From positions 124,001 to 188,000 of the forward strand of contig NZ_JAHNZO010000004.1 in assembly GCF_018998565.1 (NCBI RefSeq): a DNA stretch of 64,000 nucleotides, in the 5' to 3' direction. The translations under genes were made by a program, and so were the position numbers. Below the pieces are notes generated by a model. It was not told where the DNA came from and searched no databases. It was given only the letters and a program-made list of their open reading frames with translations. Positions within the stretch are counted from its first letter, which is position 1; every line of letters starts with the position of its first letter. The DNA is from Paenibacillus oleatilyticus (GTDB lineage: Bacteria > Bacillota > Bacilli > Paenibacillales > NBRC-103111). Shown here one piece after another: positions 60,878 to 64,000 of this stretch.

Positions 60878-62433
60878 GCGGCGTGAAAGTGGAAATGCGC
60901 GGCATCACCAAGCGGTTTCCAGGCATCGTTGCCAACGACGGTATCAGCTTGACGCTCCGTCAAGGCGAGATTCTCGCCCTGCTCGGCGAGAACGGCGCAG
61001 GCAAATCGACGCTGATGAACATTTTGTTCGGACTGTATCAGCCGGACGAAGGCGAAATCCTTATCAACGGCGAACCAGTCGCGATCGTCAATCCGAAAAC
61101 GGCCATTCAGCTCGGTCTCGGCATGGTGCACCAGCACTTTAAGCTCGTGGAGCCGTTCACGGTGACGGAAAATATTATTCTCGGTCAGGAGACGAGGCGG
61201 GGACTTCAGGTCGATTACGGGAAAGCGGCGCGTCAAGTGTCCGAGCTGTCCGCCCGATACGGACTGCGCGTCGATCCGCGTGCGCGGGTAAGGGACATCT
61301 CCGTCGGCATGCAGCAGCGCGTCGAAATCCTGAAGACGCTGTACCGGGGGGCGGACATCCTCATCTTCGACGAGCCGACCGCCGTGCTGACGCCGCAGGA
61401 AATTCGCGAGCTGATGGACATCATGCGCAAGCTGGTGGCCGAGGGCAAGTCGATCATTCTGATCACGCACAAGCTGAAGGAAATTATGGCGATCGCGGAT
61501 CGCGTCACCGTCATCCGCCGCGGCAAGGTCATCGATACGCTCGCCGTCAAGGATACGAACCCGGACGAGCTCGCGGCCAAAATGGTCGGCCGGGAAGTCT
61601 CGTTCCGGCTCGATAAGAAGCCTGCCGCCATCGGTGCGCCGGTCCTGAGCGTAGAGAACGTGACCGCCCGGGGGCCTGGCGGCCTGTCCGTGCTCAGCGG
61701 TGTCACCTTCGAGGTGCGCGCCGGGGAAATTCTCGGCATCGCCGGCGTCGACGGCAACGGCCAGAGCGAGTTGATCGAAGCGCTGACCGGGCTGCGCGGG
61801 ATCGACGGCGGTCGCATCGCGCTCGGCGGCCGGGAGATCGCGAACCGCTCGCCCCGCGACATCGCGGAGGCGGGGCTCGGGCACATCCCCGAGGACCGGC
61901 ATAAGCGCGGGCTCGTGCTGGACTTTTCCATGAGCGAGAACATGGTGCTCAAGACTTATTATACCTCCGCCTACAACCGCGGAGGCTTTCTCGGCTATGC
62001 CGCGATCGATCGGCAGGCGCAGCGGCTGATCTCGGAATTCGACGTGCGGACGCCGGGCCTCCGCACTCCGGCGCGGGCGTTGTCCGGGGGCAATCAGCAG
62101 AAGGCGATCATCGCGCGCGAGATCGATCTGAACCCGGATCTGCTGATCGCGGCGCAGCCGACGCGCGGGCTCGATGTCGGAGCGATCGAGTTCATCCATA
62201 AGCGGCTGCTGGAGCAGCGGGACAAAGGCAAAGCCGTATTGCTCCTCTCGCTGGAGCTGGACGAGATTCTGAAGCTGTCCGACCGCATCGCCGTCATCTA
62301 TGAAGGCCGCATCGTCGGGGAAGCCGATCCGGCTCACACATCCGACCGCGAGCTCGGGCTGATGATGTCCGGTTCCGGACGCGCAACGGAAGCGGCGGTT
62401 CCTTCAACCTCCGGAGGTGAAAAGCATGGCTAA
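60874..62433 (+). CDS. nucleoside ABC transporter ATP-binding protein (NupO-type)
   Basis: A 519-residue double-NBD ATPase of the sugar/nucleoside class. NBD1: Walker A GENGAGKST, signature ISVGMQQRVE, Walker B ILIFDEPTAVLT. NBD2: degenerate Walker A GVDGNGQSE, signature LSGGNQQKAII and Walker B LLIAAQPTRGLD; the AQP in place of DEP is normal in this class. It energises the permease pair downstream. Confidence 0.92.
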   Translation: MSGVKVEMRGITKRFPGIVANDGISLTLRQGEILALLGENGAGKSTLMNILFGLYQPDEGEILINGEPVAIVNPKTAIQLGLGMVHQHFKLVEPFTVTENIILGQETRRGLQVDYGKAARQVSELSARYGLRVDPRARVRDISVGMQQRVEILKTLYRGADILIFDEPTAVLTPQEIRELMDIMRKLVAEGKSIILITHKLKEIMAIADRVTVIRRGKVIDTLAVKDTNPDELAAKMVGREVSFRLDKKPAAIGAPVLSVENVTARGPGGLSVLSGVTFEVRAGEILGIAGVDGNGQSELIEALTGLRGIDGGRIALGGREIANRSPRDIAEAGLGHIPEDRHKRGLVLDFSMSENMVLKTYYTSAYNRGGFLGYAAIDRQAQRLISEFDVRTPGLRTPARALSGGNQQKAIIAREIDLNPDLLIAAQPTRGLDVGAIEFIHKRLLEQRDKGKAVLLLSLELDEILKLSDRIAVIYEGRIVGEADPAHTSDRELGLMMSGSGRATEAAVPSTSGGEKHG

Positions 62434-63502
62434 AGCCATTCGTGTCATGACCAAGGAATCGGCGCTTGTTCCGCTGGTCGCCATCGTGCTCGGATTGCTG
62501 GTCGGCGCCCTGATCATGCTGGCCGGCGGCTATAATCCGCTCGCCGCCTACGCGTCGCTGATCGAGAAAGTCGTCGGCGATCCGTACAGCATCGGGGAGA
62601 CCGTCCGCGAGATTACCCCGCTTCTGCTGACCGGGCTGTCGGTCGCCTTCGCGTTCCGGACGGGTCTGTTCAATATCGGGGGCGAAGGACAATTTATTAT
62701 GGGCATGACCGGGGCTACGTGGGTCGGCGTCAAGCTGACCCTGCCGTTCTGGCTTCATGCGCCGCTTGCCATCGTAGCGGGGGCTGTGCTCGGGGGATTG
62801 TGGGGAGGCATCGCCGGGTACCTGAAAGCGCGGCGCGGCGTCAATGAGGTGATTACGACGATCATGCTGAACTGGATTGCGCTGTATCTCGGCAACTACA
62901 TCGTCAGCCGTTATTTGCTTCAGCCCGGCCAGCAGCGCTCGTATCTGATTCACGACACCGCCTCAATCAGTCTGAACGCGCTCAGCGCGCTGTTCGGCAA
63001 CGCCCGGCTGCATTTCGGCATCCCGATTGCGCTGCTCGCCGCCGTCGCGTTCTATGTCCTCCTGTGGAAGACACGCCAAGGCTACGAGCTCCGCGCGGTC
63101 GGACACAGCCCTTCTGCGGCGGAGTACGCCGGGATGAACGTGAACGCGGGCATCGTGCGGGCAATGTTTATCGGCGGCGTCTTCGCCGGGCTTGCCGGAG
63201 TGTTCGAGGTACTCGGCGTCTTCCACTATCAAGTGATCAGCGCCGCATCACCCGGCTACGGGTTCGACGGCATCGCCGTCGCGCTGCTCGGCGGTAACCA
63301 TCCGCTCGGCGTTGTGCTCGCCGCCGTCTTGTTCGGCACGCTGACGTACGGCTCGGCCGGGATGAGCTTCGGCGCGGACGTGCCGCCGGAAATCATCCGC
63401 GTGATCATCGGCACCGTCATCTTCTTCGTGGCCTCGCACGGGATTATCCGCTGGCTTCTGAAGCCGCTGCGGGCCGGGCGCAAGCCGGGGGAGGTGGCCT
63501 AA
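62426..63502 (+). CDS. nucleoside ABC transporter permease (NupP-type)
   Basis: A 358-residue inner-membrane protein of about nine helices. LTGLSVAFAFRTGLFNIGGEGQFIMG and RRGVNEVITTIMLNWIALYLGNY are the BPD_transp_2 signatures. The ATG at 62426 follows GGAGGTG and overlaps the ATPase end by 8 bases. Forms the pore with the next gene. Confidence 0.9.
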   Translation: MAKAIRVMTKESALVPLVAIVLGLLVGALIMLAGGYNPLAAYASLIEKVVGDPYSIGETVREITPLLLTGLSVAFAFRTGLFNIGGEGQFIMGMTGATWVGVKLTLPFWLHAPLAIVAGAVLGGLWGGIAGYLKARRGVNEVITTIMLNWIALYLGNYIVSRYLLQPGQQRSYLIHDTASISLNALSALFGNARLHFGIPIALLAAVAFYVLLWKTRQGYELRAVGHSPSAAEYAGMNVNAGIVRAMFIGGVFAGLAGVFEVLGVFHYQVISAASPGYGFDGIAVALLGGNHPLGVVLAAVLFGTLTYGSAGMSFGADVPPEIIRVIIGTVIFFVASHGIIRWLLKPLRAGRKPGEVA

Positions 63503-63506
63503 GCGG

Positions 63507-64000
63507 ATGGATGCGTTTCGCATACTCGGCGAGCTGATCCATACGACGCTCGTCTTCTCGACCGCGCTTATTTTTACGGCCATGGGCGGCATCTTCTCCG
63601 AACGCTCCGGCGTCGTCAACATCGGCCTGGAGGGCCTGATGATCTCCGGCGCATTCGCCTCTGCGGTCGCGGCCTGGTACGCCGAGCAGGCGGGCTTTGC
63701 GGACGGCTCGCCCTGGATCGGCCTCTTGGCGGCCATCCTGATCAGCATGCTCGTCTCGCTTATTCACGCGGTCGCCTCAATTACTTTCAAAGCCGATCAA
63801 GTCGTTAGCGGCGTCGTCATTAACTTTCTGGCCGCCGGGTTTACGGTCTATCTCGTCAAAATTTTGTTCGCAGGCTCCGGACAGACGGAAACGCTGAACG
63901 CCGTGTTTCACAATGTCGCCATTCCCGGACTGGCGTCCGTCCCTCTGCTGGGCTACGGCGTATTCACCGCTTACCCGACGACATATTTGGCCTTGGCTGC
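63507..64000 (+). CDS. nucleoside ABC transporter permease (NupQ-type), partial
   Basis: The first 164 codons are visible; the gene runs off the right edge. The start has GGAGGTG 9 bases upstream and lies 4 bp past the NupP stop. FTAMGGIFSERSGVVNIGLEGLMISGAFASA and FKADQVVSGVVINFLAAGFTVYLV match the second permease of nucleoside systems. Confidence 0.88.
   Translation, partial: MDAFRILGELIHTTLVFSTALIFTAMGGIFSERSGVVNIGLEGLMISGAFASAVAAWYAEQAGFADGSPWIGLLAAILISMLVSLIHAVASITFKADQVVSGVVINFLAAGFTVYLVKILFAGSGQTETLNAVFHNVAIPGLASVPLLGYGVFTAYPTTYLALA

Noticed and set aside
1-64000. tRNA, rRNA or CRISPR features
   Set aside because: No cloverleaf-like or ribosomal sequence was recognised and no spaced identical direct repeats were seen.

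Overview
The window looks like a chromosome segment of a Paenibacillus-type member of the Bacillota. It carries a gapB-like gene with an SR1P-like partner, a yerC-type regulator, a YqjM-type namA, an rsbV-rsbW-sigB operon, ytxG/ytxH-like stress genes, an ErmD-type methyltransferase, many AraC regulators and several glycoside hydrolases. Shine-Dalgarno sites are strong (AGGAGG, GGAGGTG) and GTG/TTG starts are common. I see no tRNA, rRNA or CRISPR array.

Region 1 (1 to about 13,200) is an AT-rich island, clearly different in base composition from the GC-rich remainder. It holds a complete leftward DNA phosphorothioation operon, dndB-dndC-dndD-dndE-dndA (cysteine desulfurase), followed by a NERD-type nuclease gene. 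A rightward AddB-like/UvrD-like helicase pair converges on it, and a leftward small protein plus DndD-like ATPase runs off the left edge. The canonical DndFGH restriction partners are not seen, so these extra genes may be the restriction arm. A decayed IS630-type transposase lies at the right border.

Region 2 (13.3-35.3 kb) is ordinary chromosome: rlmD-type methyltransferase, diacylglycerol kinase, CbiX chelatase, YerC, namA, gapB with an overlapping SR1P-like gene, GNAT, YdbS/YdbT PH-domain proteins, an HTH/MFS/CMD group, ThuA with a divergent AraC gene, a GH88-GH2-AraC carbohydrate locus, and an erm gene with an MRLR-type leader peptide and attenuator hairpins.

Region 3 (35.4-49 kb) contains an AraC gene, a padR/hydrolase pair with three similar palindromic operators, a GH10 xylanase, and an unusual ECF sigma locus. 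The ECF sigma gene overlaps a gene in the anti-sigma position that encodes a short cytoplasmic tail, one membrane helix and an extracellular solute-binding domain. A lipoprotein solute-binding protein follows. Divergently lies a third paralogous solute-binding lipoprotein, a PAP2-like membrane protein and a membrane-anchored GH26-like hydrolase. Both divergent units are preceded by the same ECF-type promoter, GGAAC-N16-CGTC, so this may be a polysaccharide-sensing sigma system with a solute-binding sensor.

Region 4 (49-64 kb) has SigB-type stress genes (GlsB, YtxH, DUF948, Dps, rsbV-rsbW-sigB) with four matching GTTTCA-N14/15-GGGTAA promoters. It also has an XRE/desulfoferrodoxin fusion, a CPBP protease, an NCS2 permease, an ankyrin lipoprotein, a LysR gene and a nucleoside-type BMP ABC transporter cut by the right edge.

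A family of four structured intergenic repeats (about 37.7, 39.2, 52.0 and 59.4 kb) shares TGTTGAG/CTCAACA ends and long internal hairpins. Three copies are flanked by near-identical direct repeats of about 20 bp, and one has altered the 3' end of the LysR gene.
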